This document shows, piece after piece, positions 17,837 to 27,865 of a stretch of 64,000 nt of DNA; position 1 is the stretch's first letter, and each line of letters begins with the position of its first letter. The notes under the pieces are model-generated. The model was not told the origin of the DNA. It saw only the letters and a program-made list of their open reading frames with translations, and ran no database searches. Position numbers and translations under genes: made by a program. This DNA is from Pseudothioclava nitratireducens (GTDB lineage Bacteria > Pseudomonadota > Alphaproteobacteria > Rhodobacterales > Rhodobacteraceae): contig NZ_JARGDK010000001.1 in assembly GCF_029210495.1 (NCBI RefSeq), positions 280,010 through 344,009 of the forward strand, read 5' to 3'.

Positions 17837-18238
17837 TTAAGCGCCCATCGCGCCGAGGATGAAGCCGATGAAAGTCATCTTGGCGAGCGCATAGAGCGCC
17901 ACCGCCGTCACGGCGTAGGAAATGGAATAGGCGATGATGATGCCGATCTTGCGGCTGGTGCCGCGGGCGTAATCCTCGATCATCATCTGCGCGCCCTTGG
18001 CGAAGTGGCGCATGCCGACCACGACGGTCAGCGCGGTCAGGATCGCCGGGAACGGGCGCGAGAAGGTCTCGATCACCGCCTCATGGCCCTGGCCCAGCGT
18101 CTTGCCGAAGATGTAGACGAAGACCGGAACCAGAAAGGCCAGCCCGACGGCCGACATGGTCATGTACCAGTGATGCTCGGTGCCGGTGCCCGAAGCACCC
18201 TTGCCCTCGGCGCGTTTGCGTGCGGTCAGGTAACGCAT
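17837..18238 (-). CDS. sdhD: succinate dehydrogenase membrane anchor subunit D
   Basis: This 133-residue protein has three hydrophobic helices (about 30-48, 60-80 and 105-125), as expected for the small quinone/heme anchor. MRHFAKGAQMMIEDYARG matches the conserved cytosolic segment near the quinone site. It lies between sdhC and sdhA with short gaps. Confidence 0.93.
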   Translation of the reverse strand: MRYLTARKRAEGKGASGTGTEHHWYMTMSAVGLAFLVPVFVYIFGKTLGQGHEAVIETFSRPFPAILTALTVVVGMRHFAKGAQMMIEDYARGTSRKIGIIIAYSISYAVTAVALYALAKMTFIGFILGAMGA

Positions 18239-18249
18239 GGATCGTCTCC

Positions 18250-18633
18250 TCAGACCAGAATGATGGTGATGATGGTGAGCACGACCGAGCCGACGATCAC
18301 GCCCAGACCGAGCTTTTCGGCGGTCTCGATCTCAAGGCCCTTGCCAGCGTCGAAATAGAGGTGACGCAGACCGGCGAGGTAGTGATACCACACAGCCCAG
18401 AGCGAGCCGGTAAAGACCAGATCGCCGAACCACGAGGTGGCGACCGCGTTGGCGGTCTCGAAATATTCGGGGCTCGTCGCCGCCGCGAGCAGCCACCACA
18501 CCGCCAGCAGCACGCCCACGATGAGCGCGTTGCCCGTGATCCGCGTCAGGATCGAGGTGAGCGAGGTAAGCTGCGGGCGATAGATTTGGAGGTGCGGGGA
18601 AAGGGGCCGTTCCACCCGTTTCACATCAGCCAT
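18250..18633 (-). CDS. sdhC: succinate dehydrogenase cytochrome b556 subunit C
   Basis: This 127-residue protein starts with the family signature ERPLSPHLQIYRPQLTSLTSI and has HYLAGLRHLYFDAG, which includes the heme-ligand His. Three membrane helices are visible. I chose the ATG at 18633 (MADVKRVERPLSP) because it fits the family N terminus and follows GAGGGACCC; an upstream ATG would add an unrelated stretch. It is the first gene of the operon, with a long leader (about 170 bases) to a pair of candidate operators at 18801-18835. Confidence 0.95.
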   Translation of the reverse strand: MADVKRVERPLSPHLQIYRPQLTSLTSILTRITGNALIVGVLLAVWWLLAAATSPEYFETANAVATSWFGDLVFTGSLWAVWYHYLAGLRHLYFDAGKGLEIETAEKLGLGVIVGSVVLTIITIILV

Positions 18634-18800
18634 AATGGGTCCCTCTGTCGCTGGGCTCCGGGCGGGTGCGGTGCAGGGCATCGCGCGGGTCGCGGAGCTG
18701 GCCGGAATTGCGTCTCTTCAATAGCGCATATTTCGCCCAAGTCACGCGCCGAGAGGCGGGAAAGTCAGCATTTCGTTACATTCAAGGGCGAAAAATTGGG

Positions 18801-18835
18801 TTTGTGATCACAAATTTTCCGGGCGTGATCACATG
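18801..18835. promoter_or_regulatory. paired GTGATCAC operators upstream of sdhC
   Basis: TTTGTGATCACAAA (18801-18814) is a perfect 14-bp palindrome. A second core, GTGATCAC at 18825-18832, has its centre exactly 21 bp away, two helical turns. The sucC promoter has the same paired arrangement and the GntR gene at 36023 a single copy. The dyad TTGT-N4-ACAA fits the general GntR/FCD operator form. The stretch 18634-18962 holds this control region, and I see no gene in it. Confidence 0.75.
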
Positions 18836-18962
18836 TTAGCGGCCATCAGCCGCTTTCCGCTTTCCCCAAGGGCGGGTCAGAGACTCACCGCCTCCGGACC
18901 GCCGCGAGGGGTGCGGGCGGCGTGCTTCGGGGGCGCCCCGGCGCACGCCTGCGGGGCCGATC

Positions 18963-19997
18963 TCAGACCGGCATCACCGCCCAGTAGTCGAGATCGAGCA
19001 GCACCTCGGGCGCGTATTTCCCGTCCTCGCCCTTCAGCGCGAATTCCGCCGCGCCTTCCTTGACCGCGACCAGCCGCAGCCGGATCAGCCCCACGCCCGG
19101 CGCATCGGTCTCGGCCTTGTCCAGAACCTCGGACCACGCCTTCACCGTATTGCCCGCAAAGCACGGGTTCGCATGGGCGCCCCCGTTCAGCGCGACGATC
19201 ATCTGCGCATTGGCCAGCCCGTTGAACGAGAGCGCGCGCGCCATAGAAATCACGTGCCCGCCATAGATCAGCCGCTTCCCATCCTCCCGGAAGGTCGCGT
19301 CGAAATGCACCTTGGCGGTGTTCTGCCAGAGCCGCGTGGCGATCATGTGCTCGGCTTCCTCGATGGTCACGCCGTCGACATGGTCGATCTTCTCGCCGAT
19401 CTCATAGTCGCCCCAGCGATGCGGCTCGCCCGCCAGACCGAAATCGTAAGTCTCGAAGCTCAGGCCCTCGGGGATCACGATCTCCTTGGGGTCCACGACC
19501 TTGGCCAGATCGGGCAGCACCGTCTCGGGCGCAGGCGCATCCAGATTGCCTTTGCGCACCATCACCCAGCGCACATATTCCAGCACGACCTCATCCATCT
19601 GGTTGAGCCCGCGCGTGCGCACATAGACCACGCCCGACTTGCCGTTGGAGTTCTGCTTGAGCCCGATCACCTGCGATTCCGAGCGCAGCGTGTCGCCCGG
19701 ATAGACCGGCTTGATCCAACGCCCCTCGGCATAGCCAAGGTTCGCCACCGCGTTCAGCGAGACATCCGGCACCGTCTTGCCAAAGACCACGTGGAACGCC
19801 GCCAGATCGTCCAGCGGGCTGCCGTCGAGACCACAGGCGGCGGCGAATTCATCGCTCGAATAGAGCGCATGGCGCGCCGGATAGAGCGCGTGATACAGCG
19901 CGCGCTCACCCTCGGCCACGGTGCGCGGCACCGCGTGACGGATCACGTCGCCGATCTTGTAATCCTCGAAAAAGCGGCCCGGATTGGTCTTTGCCAT
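18963..19997 (-). CDS. mch: mesaconyl-CoA hydratase (ethylmalonyl-CoA pathway)
   Basis: This 344-residue MaoC-like protein has two hotdog halves. NPGRFFEDYKIGDVIRHAVPRT opens the first, and HFDATFREDGKRLIYGGHVIS carries the hydratase-type His in the second. Sequence and length match mesaconyl-C1-CoA hydratase, which converts mesaconyl-CoA to erythro-beta-methylmalyl-CoA in acetyl-CoA assimilation. The same operon holds a malyl-CoA thioesterase (mcl2), as I recall for Rhodobacter sphaeroides. This supports the assignment. Confidence 0.9.
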   Translation of the reverse strand: MAKTNPGRFFEDYKIGDVIRHAVPRTVAEGERALYHALYPARHALYSSDEFAAACGLDGSPLDDLAAFHVVFGKTVPDVSLNAVANLGYAEGRWIKPVYPGDTLRSESQVIGLKQNSNGKSGVVYVRTRGLNQMDEVVLEYVRWVMVRKGNLDAPAPETVLPDLAKVVDPKEIVIPEGLSFETYDFGLAGEPHRWGDYEIGEKIDHVDGVTIEEAEHMIATRLWQNTAKVHFDATFREDGKRLIYGGHVISMARALSFNGLANAQMIVALNGGAHANPCFAGNTVKAWSEVLDKAETDAPGVGLIRLRLVAVKEGAAEFALKGEDGKYAPEVLLDLDYWAVMPV

Positions 19998-20021
19998 GAT
20001 CTGTCCTCTCTCGCGGGCGCT

Positions 20022-20225
20022 TTACTGCGCACCCAGTTTCATGTCGGGGGAATAGTCCCCGTCCTTTTCCTTCACGACCGCCTGCCCGCAGCGCATCACG
20101 CCCTTGGCCGCATCGAACGCATAGGTCGGGCTGCCATAAAGCTCCCAGCCCTTGTTCAACGCATCGGTCACCTTGTGGCAGAACTCGCTCGTGTCATCGG
20201 CACTGAGAAAACGGTAAAGCTTCAT
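20022..20225 (-). CDS. DUF1737 domain protein
   Basis: This 67-residue protein begins MKLYRFLSADDTSEFCHKVTDALNKGWELYGSP, the DUF1737 pattern of a small alpha/beta domain of unknown function. It sits between nnrU and mch with gaps of about 10 and 24 bases, so it is in the same operon. Confidence 0.8.
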   Translation of the reverse strand: MKLYRFLSADDTSEFCHKVTDALNKGWELYGSPTYAFDAAKGVMRCGQAVVKEKDGDYSPDMKLGAQ

Positions 20226-20234
20226 CTCTTGTCC

Positions 20235-20780
20235 TCACCCGAATGCCGGCACGCCGAACAGGTAATGCAGCCCGGCAATCGCACCGTAGACGATGACCGT
20301 CCCCGCCAGCGCCATCGCTTCGAATTTCGCGGGCTTCGCCTTGGGCGGCACCCAGTTCGGCACGGCGCGGTTGATGAGCACGATCTCCAGCACCGCCCAA
20401 AGGCCCAAGCCCCCGAACAGCACGAAGCTCTCGACATCTCCATTCACCAGCAGGTGCGAAACCGACCACAGGATCATGCCCAAAAGCATCGGATGGCGCA
20501 GCTTGCGCGCGACCGCCGTCTTCATCCCCGAGGCCGCGAACAGGTAGACCGAAACCAGCATCAACAGGTTCTGCACACCGACCATCGCCGGGCTGCGCCC
20601 CCAGAACACCGCCCCATCCGCCGCACGGTAGCCGATCACCATGAGCACGATCCCGACCGCGATCAGCCCCGTCACCATCGGCCGCTCCGCGCCCTTCAGG
20701 CTGCGGTGAAAGCCGGGGACGATACGTTTGCCCAGATGTGCAAGCGCCCACAGAAGGACGCCGAGGATGAGAAGTGCCAT
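20235..20780 (-). CDS. nnrU: NnrU family integral membrane protein
   Basis: This 181-residue protein has about five hydrophobic helices and NnrU features (WALAHLGKRIVPGFHRSL at the start, HPMLLGMILWSVSHLLVNGD in the middle). NnrU was named from nitrite/nitric-oxide reductase clusters but is widespread and poorly defined. Here it lies between malyl-CoA thioesterase and DUF1737, far from any denitrification gene. A denitrification role should not be assumed. Confidence 0.85.
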   Translation of the reverse strand: MALLILGVLLWALAHLGKRIVPGFHRSLKGAERPMVTGLIAVGIVLMVIGYRAADGAVFWGRSPAMVGVQNLLMLVSVYLFAASGMKTAVARKLRHPMLLGMILWSVSHLLVNGDVESFVLFGGLGLWAVLEIVLINRAVPNWVPPKAKPAKFEAMALAGTVIVYGAIAGLHYLFGVPAFG

Positions 20781-20792
20781 GATGATTGCCCC

Positions 20793-21656
20793 TTAGCTGT
20801 TTAGCGCGGCAATCGCCTCCGCCTTGGCGAGCGTCTGCCGCGCGGTGACAATATGCAGATTCTCGACGATCCGGCCATCCACAACCGCCACGCCCAGACC
20901 GTTCTTTTCGGCCTCTTCGAACGCCGCGATCTGGCGGCGCGCGAGGTCGATCTCGGCCTCCGACGGCGCAAAGGCCGCGTTGGTGATCTCAAGCTGCGCC
21001 GGGTGGATCAGGGTCTTGCCGTCAAAGCCCATATCGCGGCCCTGCTCGCACTCGACCTTCAGCCCCGCGTCATCCTTGAACGCGTTATAGACGCCGTCCA
21101 CGATGATCTTGCCGCAGGCCTTCGCCGCGAGCAGGCACAGCCCCAGCCCCGCCTGAAGCCCCAGACGATCCGCGCGGAACCGCGTCTGCATCTCCTTGGC
21201 AAGGTCGTTCGTGCCCATCACCATGCCTTCAAGACGCGGATGCGCGGCGATTTCATGCGCGTTCAGCATCCCCAGCGCGGTCTCCATCATCGCCCAAAGC
21301 GGCACATCCGGGATCATCGCCGCAACCGCATCCAGATCGGCCGCTTTCGACACTTTCGGGATCAGGATCGCGTCGACCTTGGCCCCGTCCTTGATCGCGG
21401 CGGCAAAGGTCTTCACGTCCTCCGCGCCCCATTCGGTGTCGAGCCCGTTGATCCGAACGATCCGCGCGCGCTGACCGTAATCTGCGGTCTTGAGCGTTTG
21501 AGCCAAAAGCCCGCGCGCATTGACCTTTTCATCCATCGCCACAGCGTCTTCGAGGTCGAAGATGATCGCGTCACAGACAAGCCCCGTCGCCTTTTCCAGC
21601 GCGCGCTCCTTGGAGCCGGGGATATAGAGCACGGAACGATAGGGACGATCGGCCAT
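20793..21656 (-). CDS. mcl2: (3S)-malyl-CoA thioesterase (HpcH/citrate-lyase fold)
   Basis: This 287-residue protein has the CitE-like barrel motifs: YIPGSKERALEKA, FDLEDAVAMDEK with metal-binding Asp/Glu, VRINGLDTEWG, and DGKTLIHPAQLE near the C terminus. It resembles Mcl2 of Rhodobacter, which hydrolyses (3S)-malyl-CoA to malate and CoA, completing glyoxylate condensation in the ethylmalonyl-CoA pathway. Its operon partner mch supports this. The start at 21656 follows GAGGAGAG; a further upstream start is unlikely. A lyase activity cannot be excluded from sequence. Confidence 0.87.
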   Translation of the reverse strand: MADRPYRSVLYIPGSKERALEKATGLVCDAIIFDLEDAVAMDEKVNARGLLAQTLKTADYGQRARIVRINGLDTEWGAEDVKTFAAAIKDGAKVDAILIPKVSKAADLDAVAAMIPDVPLWAMMETALGMLNAHEIAAHPRLEGMVMGTNDLAKEMQTRFRADRLGLQAGLGLCLLAAKACGKIIVDGVYNAFKDDAGLKVECEQGRDMGFDGKTLIHPAQLEITNAAFAPSEAEIDLARRQIAAFEEAEKNGLGVAVVDGRIVENLHIVTARQTLAKAEAIAALNS

Positions 21657-21835
21657 CTGATTCTCTCCTCGCAATAAAGTTGCGTCAAATGTCATGATCT
21701 GGACAGAATCAGCAACCCCCGATTTGCCGCATCGCAGAAAAACGCCGCCGCGTCGCGTCATCCGCGCGGGCCGTTAACCATATCTTTGCCGCTCTTGCGC
21801 AGGCTCCTCGCATCGCCACACGGAAAGGCCCTGCC

Positions 21836-22153
21836 ATGACGGATCGTCTTTTTGCTCTCTCGCTCGGGTTTGTCGCGCTGATCGCGGCCGTACAAAACGC
21901 GCATGCCGAAACAGCCGCCCCGCGCTGTGGGGCGCGCACGCCGATCATCGAGCAATTGGCGGACCGTTATCAGGAACGCCGCCGCGCCATCGCGCTCGCC
22001 GCCGACAATTCCGTAGTCGAGATTTACGCCGCCGACACCGGATCGTGGACGATGCTTGCGACAAGCGCCGAAGGGCAGACCTGCCTGATCGCCAGCGGCG
22101 AGGCCTTTGAACTTCTGCAAGACATGCTGCCTGCGCGTGGCAAGGGGATCTGA
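21836..22153 (+). CDS. small secreted two-cysteine protein
   Basis: This 105-residue protein has a signal peptide (about 1-25, cleavage after AHA). The mature domain has just two Cys (PRCGARTP and GQTCLIASG), likely a disulfide. The segment VVEIYAADTGSWTMLATSAEGQTCLIASG is a compact beta-rich pattern I have seen in hypothetical Rhodobacterales proteins. No function is known. It is monocistronic and converges on the TauE gene. Confidence 0.7.
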   Translation: MTDRLFALSLGFVALIAAVQNAHAETAAPRCGARTPIIEQLADRYQERRRAIALAADNSVVEIYAADTGSWTMLATSAEGQTCLIASGEAFELLQDMLPARGKGI

Positions 22154-22155
22154 CC

Positions 22156-22899
22156 CTAGAACACCGCCGTCCAGATCAGCCGCAGCGAGATCAACAGCAA
22201 TGCCCAGATCACGATCCGGAAAAAGATCACCTGCGGGATCACCCTGACCGCCCAAACCCCGATCAGCACCGCCAGCGCCGCCGGCACCATCAGCACACTC
22301 GCCACGCCAAGGCTGTCGGCGTTCAACTGCCCCAGCATGAAATAGGGAAAGAGTTTCAACGCGTTGATGATCGCGAAGAGCACCGTCGAGGTGCCCGCGA
22401 AGCGCAGCTTCGACATGCCCAGCGGCAGCGCATAGACCTGCCAGGGCGGGCCGCCCGAATGGCTCACGAAACTGGTGAAGCCGGTGATCGTGCCCCAGAA
22501 CAGCCCCGGCGCGACCTGCGGTTCGCGCGGCTCGGCCACAACCGGACGGCGCAGGATCGCATTCAGCGCAAAGACCGCGCCGATAATCCCGACCAAGACC
22601 GCGACGGCCGCCTCCGGCACAATCTCCGCCGTCGCCCAGCCGATCCCGATGCCCAGCGCCGCCGCTGGCAACACGATCAGCAGCACCTTTCGGTCGAACT
22701 CGCGCCGATAGGCCCAGAGGCCGACCATGTCCGAGACGATATAGACGGGCAAGAGCAGCCCCGCCGCCTGAACCGGGCTCATCACCTGCGCCAAAAGCGG
22801 CACCGCCAGCCCCGAGACCACTGGCAACCCGCCCTTCGACAGGCCCACCGCCATCGCCGCGAGCACCGCCAGCACCCAGCCGATCGTCCCGATTTCCAT
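22156..22899 (-). CDS. TauE/SafE family membrane exporter
   Basis: This 247-residue protein has about seven to eight membrane helices. It carries the family half-repeat motifs GLSKGGLPVVSGLAVPLLA (about 18-36) and GFTSFVSHSGGPPWQVYALP (about 130-150). The family exports sulfite, sulfonates or sulfoacetate in some members; the substrate here is undetermined. It is a single gene, not linked to sulfur genes in this window. Confidence 0.9.
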   Translation of the reverse strand: MEIGTIGWVLAVLAAMAVGLSKGGLPVVSGLAVPLLAQVMSPVQAAGLLLPVYIVSDMVGLWAYRREFDRKVLLIVLPAAALGIGIGWATAEIVPEAAVAVLVGIIGAVFALNAILRRPVVAEPREPQVAPGLFWGTITGFTSFVSHSGGPPWQVYALPLGMSKLRFAGTSTVLFAIINALKLFPYFMLGQLNADSLGVASVLMVPAALAVLIGVWAVRVIPQVIFFRIVIWALLLISLRLIWTAVF

Positions 22900-23096
22900 C
22901 GCGCGTCCCCAGAATCGCCTCAGCCGCCGCCCGAAGTTGCGGCGCTAACAGCCTCTTCTGCCCCGCGTCCCGGTCAAAGGCCAGCCACGCCGCGCTAAAA
23001 AATTCCCCCGGATTCTCACGCTTTTTCGGTGCACAACGGCATACAAACGCTCCGCCGCAGCGCAGCGCCCTTGCCACAAGCCCCGCGACCCGCTAA

Positions 23097-24110
<1,014 letters not shown>

Positions 24111-24133
24111 TCGGCCAAACGGTTCTACTGTTC

Positions 24134-24160
24134 AAGGCGTCCCTTCGGGGGCGCCTTTTT
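24134..24160 (+). terminator. intrinsic terminator of mdh
   Basis: AAGGCGTCCC-TTCG-GGGGCGCCTT has a UUCG tetraloop and is followed by TTT. The next gene starts only 16 bases later. Confidence 0.9.
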
Positions 24161-24175
24161 CATTTCGGAGGTTTC

Positions 24176-25366
24176 ATGCGTCTCTTTCCCCTCGCCGCGC
24201 TGGCCGCGCTCGCGCCCCTGCCCGCGCTGGCCGAACTCGACCTCTCGGCGGAGCTGTCCACGACCAGCATCTCCGCCATGCTGGAGCAGTTACGCGCCCG
24301 GCCCGCGCCCGATGCCGACACGCACTTTGCGATTGCCGGGCTGGAATTCCTTGGCGCGGTCGAGCGCACCTACCAGTTGCGCGCGCGCCACGGGCTCGAG
24401 GCGTTCTTCGCCTCGCCCTTCACCGGCTACATGGATGGTCCGCACCCCCCCGCCCCTGAACCGCTGACCGCCGAGGTAATCACGCAAAGCCTCACCGACA
24501 CGCTCGCCGCGATGGAGCGCGCGCGCGCCGCGCTCGACGCTATCCCGTCCGAGGCCGACCCCGCCCTGATCGTCGATTTCGGCGCACCCTGGTTCGACAT
24601 TGACGGCGACGGCGCGCGTGGCGATGGCGAGGGCATGGCCGATCTCGTCGGCCCCGCGCTGGTCGGCACATGGACCTGGCGCGAGCGCCCGCAGGACGCC
24701 GCGCTGCCGGTGATCCGCTTCGACGCGGCCGACCGGCACTGGCTGCGCGCCTATACGCAGCTGATCTCCGGCACGACCGAGATGATCCTCGCCTATGACC
24801 CGGCCCCCGCCATCGCCCGCGTGCTCGCCAGCCGCGCCGAGATCACCGCCGCGCAGCCCGACCCGAACCGCGACCTCTATGGCTTTGGCAGCTTCGTCGA
24901 TGTCGTTGCGATGCTCGACGGTACGCTGCGCCAGAGGCCGGACGCCACCCGCACCCGCGCCGCGCGGACACATTGGCTTGGCATGATTGCGGATAACCGC
25001 CTGTTCTGGGCCGCGCTCGCCACGGAAACCGACAACGACCGCGAGTGGATTCCGAATGATCGCCAGACCTCCGCGCTTGGCATCGAATTCCCCGAAGGTC
25101 TTGACCAGACATGGGGCGCAGTGCTCGACGATGCCGAGGCGCTCCTGACCGGCACCCGCGCGATCCCGTTCTGGCGCGCGCCCATCGGACTGGACCTGAA
25201 CGCGTTCCTCGAAAACCCCGCCCCGGTCGACTTCGTCGGCTGGGTGCAGGGCTGGGCCGCGCTAGAGTATCGCAGCGACGCGCCGCCGATCAGCGACACC
25301 AACTGGCGCGCCTTTTCCCGTGTGGTGCAGGGCCGCACCGGGCTGATGATGCTCACACTGAACTAA
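24176..25366 (+). CDS. secreted protein of unknown function with a DxDxDG loop
   Basis: This 396-residue protein has a signal peptide (MRLFPLAALAALAPLPALA). The mature chain contains a calcium-loop-like segment FDIDGDGARGDGEGM near residue 140. The rest is helical and Asp/Trp-rich (HWLGMIADNRLFWAALATETDND). I do not recognise the family. It begins 16 bases after the mdh terminator and its last four bases overlap the end of the convergent glycosyltransferase gene. A periplasmic calcium-binding role is possible but unproven. Confidence 0.7.
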   Translation: MRLFPLAALAALAPLPALAELDLSAELSTTSISAMLEQLRARPAPDADTHFAIAGLEFLGAVERTYQLRARHGLEAFFASPFTGYMDGPHPPAPEPLTAEVITQSLTDTLAAMERARAALDAIPSEADPALIVDFGAPWFDIDGDGARGDGEGMADLVGPALVGTWTWRERPQDAALPVIRFDAADRHWLRAYTQLISGTTEMILAYDPAPAIARVLASRAEITAAQPDPNRDLYGFGSFVDVVAMLDGTLRQRPDATRTRAARTHWLGMIADNRLFWAALATETDNDREWIPNDRQTSALGIEFPEGLDQTWGAVLDDAEALLTGTRAIPFWRAPIGLDLNAFLENPAPVDFVGWVQGWAALEYRSDAPPISDTNWRAFSRVVQGRTGLMMLTLN

Positions 25367-26472
25367 GGTTTGGAAACCAGCGGCGCGGGATCGAACCCCC
25401 ACCGGTCCCGCGCCGCCCGGATCAGATCGGCCTCATGCCCGAGCAGCGCCAGATCGAAGGCACGCGGGCTGAGATCGACCTGCGGGAAGAGCGCAGCCAC
25501 CTCCTCGGCGATGGCCGAAGGGTCCCGCGACAGCGCCGCACATTCCTCAAGCGCCGCCGTTTCCTCCGCACTCACCCCCAGCACATCCCACCACAGATCC
25601 GAGAGCGCCCGCGCATCCCCGGCAATCGCCTCCGCCGCGATGAACTGCGCCGAACGCGGCCCCGAATAAGGGATCGGATCGCCCGCCACCACGGTCGAGG
25701 CCCGGCGCAGCATTTTCAGGACGTAATGCAGCGGCGTCAGCCCGTCATAATGCTGCAAACGCGCGTTATAGCTGGGCCGATAGGGCACGACATTCTGCGT
25801 CTCGTCCCATGTTTTCAGGCAGAAATGCACGCCCATCGCATAGCCGCGCCCGGCCCGCACACAGGCCTTGCCCGCGACATGGCCGGTCAGCCCCTTGTTG
25901 AGAAACCGCGCCCGCGCGCCGTAAAGCAACTCGCCCGCATGTTTGAAATCCGGCCAGCGCCGCCGGAACACGCCCTCGAAAATATGCAGGCCGGGTTGGC
26001 GCGTCACATAGGCCCGCTCATCCACCTCCAGCTTGAGCCACCCCTTTTGCGGCGGCACCCGCGCCAGTTCCCATTCGAGCGGGCGCTCCAGCGTGACGAA
26101 CTCGTCCGCGTCGCAATGCACCACCCAATCCAGCCCGCTCTCGTCCAGAACCCGCGTCGCATTATATTTCTGCCGCGCCTCGATCCGGGGCGGGCGCTTG
26201 GCCTGCCAAGCCCGCGCCCAGCCATCCTCGCCCGAGTGATGCACATGCACGCCCGCAACCTGCGCCACCAGCGCCTCGGCCTGCGGGTTGGGACGGTCGA
26301 AGAACAGATGGATCTCATCCGCGCCGACCGCGTGGTGATGCGCAACGAACGCCGCGATCAGGGGCAGCGGCTCGTCCACCGTGGCCACCACGCCCCAGCG
26401 CGGCAAAGCCGAAGGGTCTTTCCTGGAATTGCTCAAATCAACCGAAGCCTTTGCGAATCTTGCCGCAGACAC
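25363..26472 (-). CDS. glycosyltransferase family 2/GT92-like protein
   Basis: This protein of about 369 residues begins its domain at WGVVATVDEPLPLIAAFVAHH and has the DXD-like metal site in DWVVHCDADEFVTLERP. This fits the DUF23/GT92-like glycosyltransferases of Rhodobacterales that build surface polysaccharide. The start is uncertain. GTG at 26472 is used here, but downstream TTG/GTG codons are possible. Its promoter shares the 195-base divergent region with sucC, which contains the GTGATCAC operators. Confidence 0.8.
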   Translation of the reverse strand: MSAARFAKASVDLSNSRKDPSALPRWGVVATVDEPLPLIAAFVAHHHAVGADEIHLFFDRPNPQAEALVAQVAGVHVHHSGEDGWARAWQAKRPPRIEARQKYNATRVLDESGLDWVVHCDADEFVTLERPLEWELARVPPQKGWLKLEVDERAYVTRQPGLHIFEGVFRRRWPDFKHAGELLYGARARFLNKGLTGHVAGKACVRAGRGYAMGVHFCLKTWDETQNVVPYRPSYNARLQHYDGLTPLHYVLKMLRRASTVVAGDPIPYSGPRSAQFIAAEAIAGDARALSDLWWDVLGVSAEETAALEECAALSRDPSAIAEEVAALFPQVDLSPRAFDLALLGHEADLIRAARDRWGFDPAPLVSKP

Positions 26473-26530
26473 ATGACCCGAACCCGGCGAGTCGCGCCAG
26501 CCCCCGATTTCCCGCAGGTCCGAAGGTCAA

Positions 26531-26561
26531 TGTGATCACAGTTTTAAAACCTGTGATCACA
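26531..26561. promoter_or_regulatory. paired TGTGATCACA operators upstream of sucC
   Basis: Two perfect TGTGATCACA palindromes (26531-26540 and 26552-26561) have centres 21 bp apart, the same spacing as upstream of sdhC. They lie 107 bases before the sucC start, in the region shared with the divergent glycosyltransferase gene. A GntR-type regulator binding as a pair of dimers on one DNA face would explain the arrangement. Confidence 0.78.
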
Positions 26562-26667
26562 AAAGGCGGTTTTATGCCGATCTGGCCGCCCGAAGGGCAT
26601 TTATCGTTTTGTCACATTGCCCGGATGTGCCAGAAGGCCACAAATCGCACCAGCATGGGAAAATGCC

Positions 26668-27861
26668 ATGAACATTCATGAATATCAGGCGAAGCAGCTC
26701 CTCAAGAGCTACGGCTGCCCGGTCTCCGACGGCCGTGTGGTCCTCAAGGCCGACGAAGCCAAGACCGCAGCCGGCGAACTCGACGGGCCGCTCTGGGTCG
26801 TCAAGGCGCAGATCCACGCCGGTGGCCGCGGCAAGGGCAAGTTCAAAGAGCCCGAAGCCGGTGAAAAAGGCGGCGTTCGCCTCGCCAAGTCGGTCGAAGA
26901 GGCCGAAGCGATGGCCAAGCAGATGCTCGGCAAGACGCTGGTGACGCACCAGACCGGCCCGGCGGGCAAACAGGTCAACCGCATCTATATCGAAGACGGT
27001 TCGGACATCTCGCGCGAACTCTATCTCGCGCTGCTCGTCGATCGTGGCTCCTCGCGCGTGTCGATCGTCTGCTCGACCGAGGGCGGCATGGACATCGAAG
27101 AAGTCGCTGCCTCGACCCCCGAGAAAATCCTCAACCTCGTGATCGACCCGGCCACCGGCTACATGCCCTATCATGGCCGCCGCGTCGCCTTCTCGCTGGG
27201 CCTCGAAGGGGCGCAGGTGAAGCAGATGGTCGCGCTGCTCGGCAACCTCTACCGTGCCTTCACCGAGAAGGACATGGAGATGCTGGAAATCAACCCGCTG
27301 ATCGTGATGGAAGACGGCAACCTCAAGCTGCTCGACGCCAAAGTGGGCTTCGACGGCAACGCCATCTATCGCCATCAGGACATCGCCGCTCTGCGCGACG
27401 AGACCGAAGAGGACCCCAAGGAACTCGCAGCCTCCAAGTTCGACCTGAACTACATCGCGCTCGACGGTGAAATCGGCTGCATGGTGAACGGCGCGGGCCT
27501 CGCAATGGCCACGATGGACATCATCAAGCTCTACGGTGCCGAACCGGCGAACTTCCTCGACGTTGGCGGCGGCGCCACCAAAGAGAAAGTCACCGAGGCC
27601 TTCAAGATCATCACCTCGGACCCGAACGTCAAAGGCATCCTCGTGAACATCTTCGGCGGCATCATGCGCTGTGACGTCATCGCCGAGGGCGTGATCGCGG
27701 CCGTGAAAGAGGTGGGCCTCAAGGTTCCGCTCGTCGTGCGTCTCGAAGGGACCAACGTCGAGAAGGGCAAAGAGATCATCAACAACTCGGGCCTCGACGT
27801 CATCGCGGGCGACAACCTCGCCGACGCCGCCCAGAAAATCGTCAAAGCGGTGAAGGGGTAA
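26668..27861 (+). CDS. sucC: succinyl-CoA synthetase beta subunit
   Basis: This 397-residue ATP-grasp subunit provides the nucleotide site of succinyl-CoA synthetase. It starts [16 protein letters not shown], has the grasp-fold segment [14 protein letters not shown], and the C-terminal [14 protein letters not shown] loop. The start at 26668 is chosen from family alignment; an upstream ATG at 26617 would add an unrelated stretch. sucD starts four bases after the stop. Confidence 0.98.
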   Translation: MNIHEYQAKQLLKSYGCPVSDGRVVLKADEAKTAAGELDGPLWVVKAQIHAGGRGKGKFKEPEAGEKGGVRLAKSVEEAEAMAKQMLGKTLVTHQTGPAGKQVNRIYIEDGSDISRELYLALLVDRGSSRVSIVCSTEGGMDIEEVAASTPEKILNLVIDPATGYMPYHGRRVAFSLGLEGAQVKQMVALLGNLYRAFTEKDMEMLEINPLIVMEDGNLKLLDAKVGFDGNAIYRHQDIAALRDETEEDPKELAASKFDLNYIALDGEIGCMVNGAGLAMATMDIIKLYGAEPANFLDVGGGATKEKVTEAFKIITSDPNVKGILVNIFGGIMRCDVIAEGVIAAVKEVGLKVPLVVRLEGTNVEKGKEIINNSGLDVIAGDNLADAAQKIVKAVKG

Positions 27862-27865
27862 TCCA

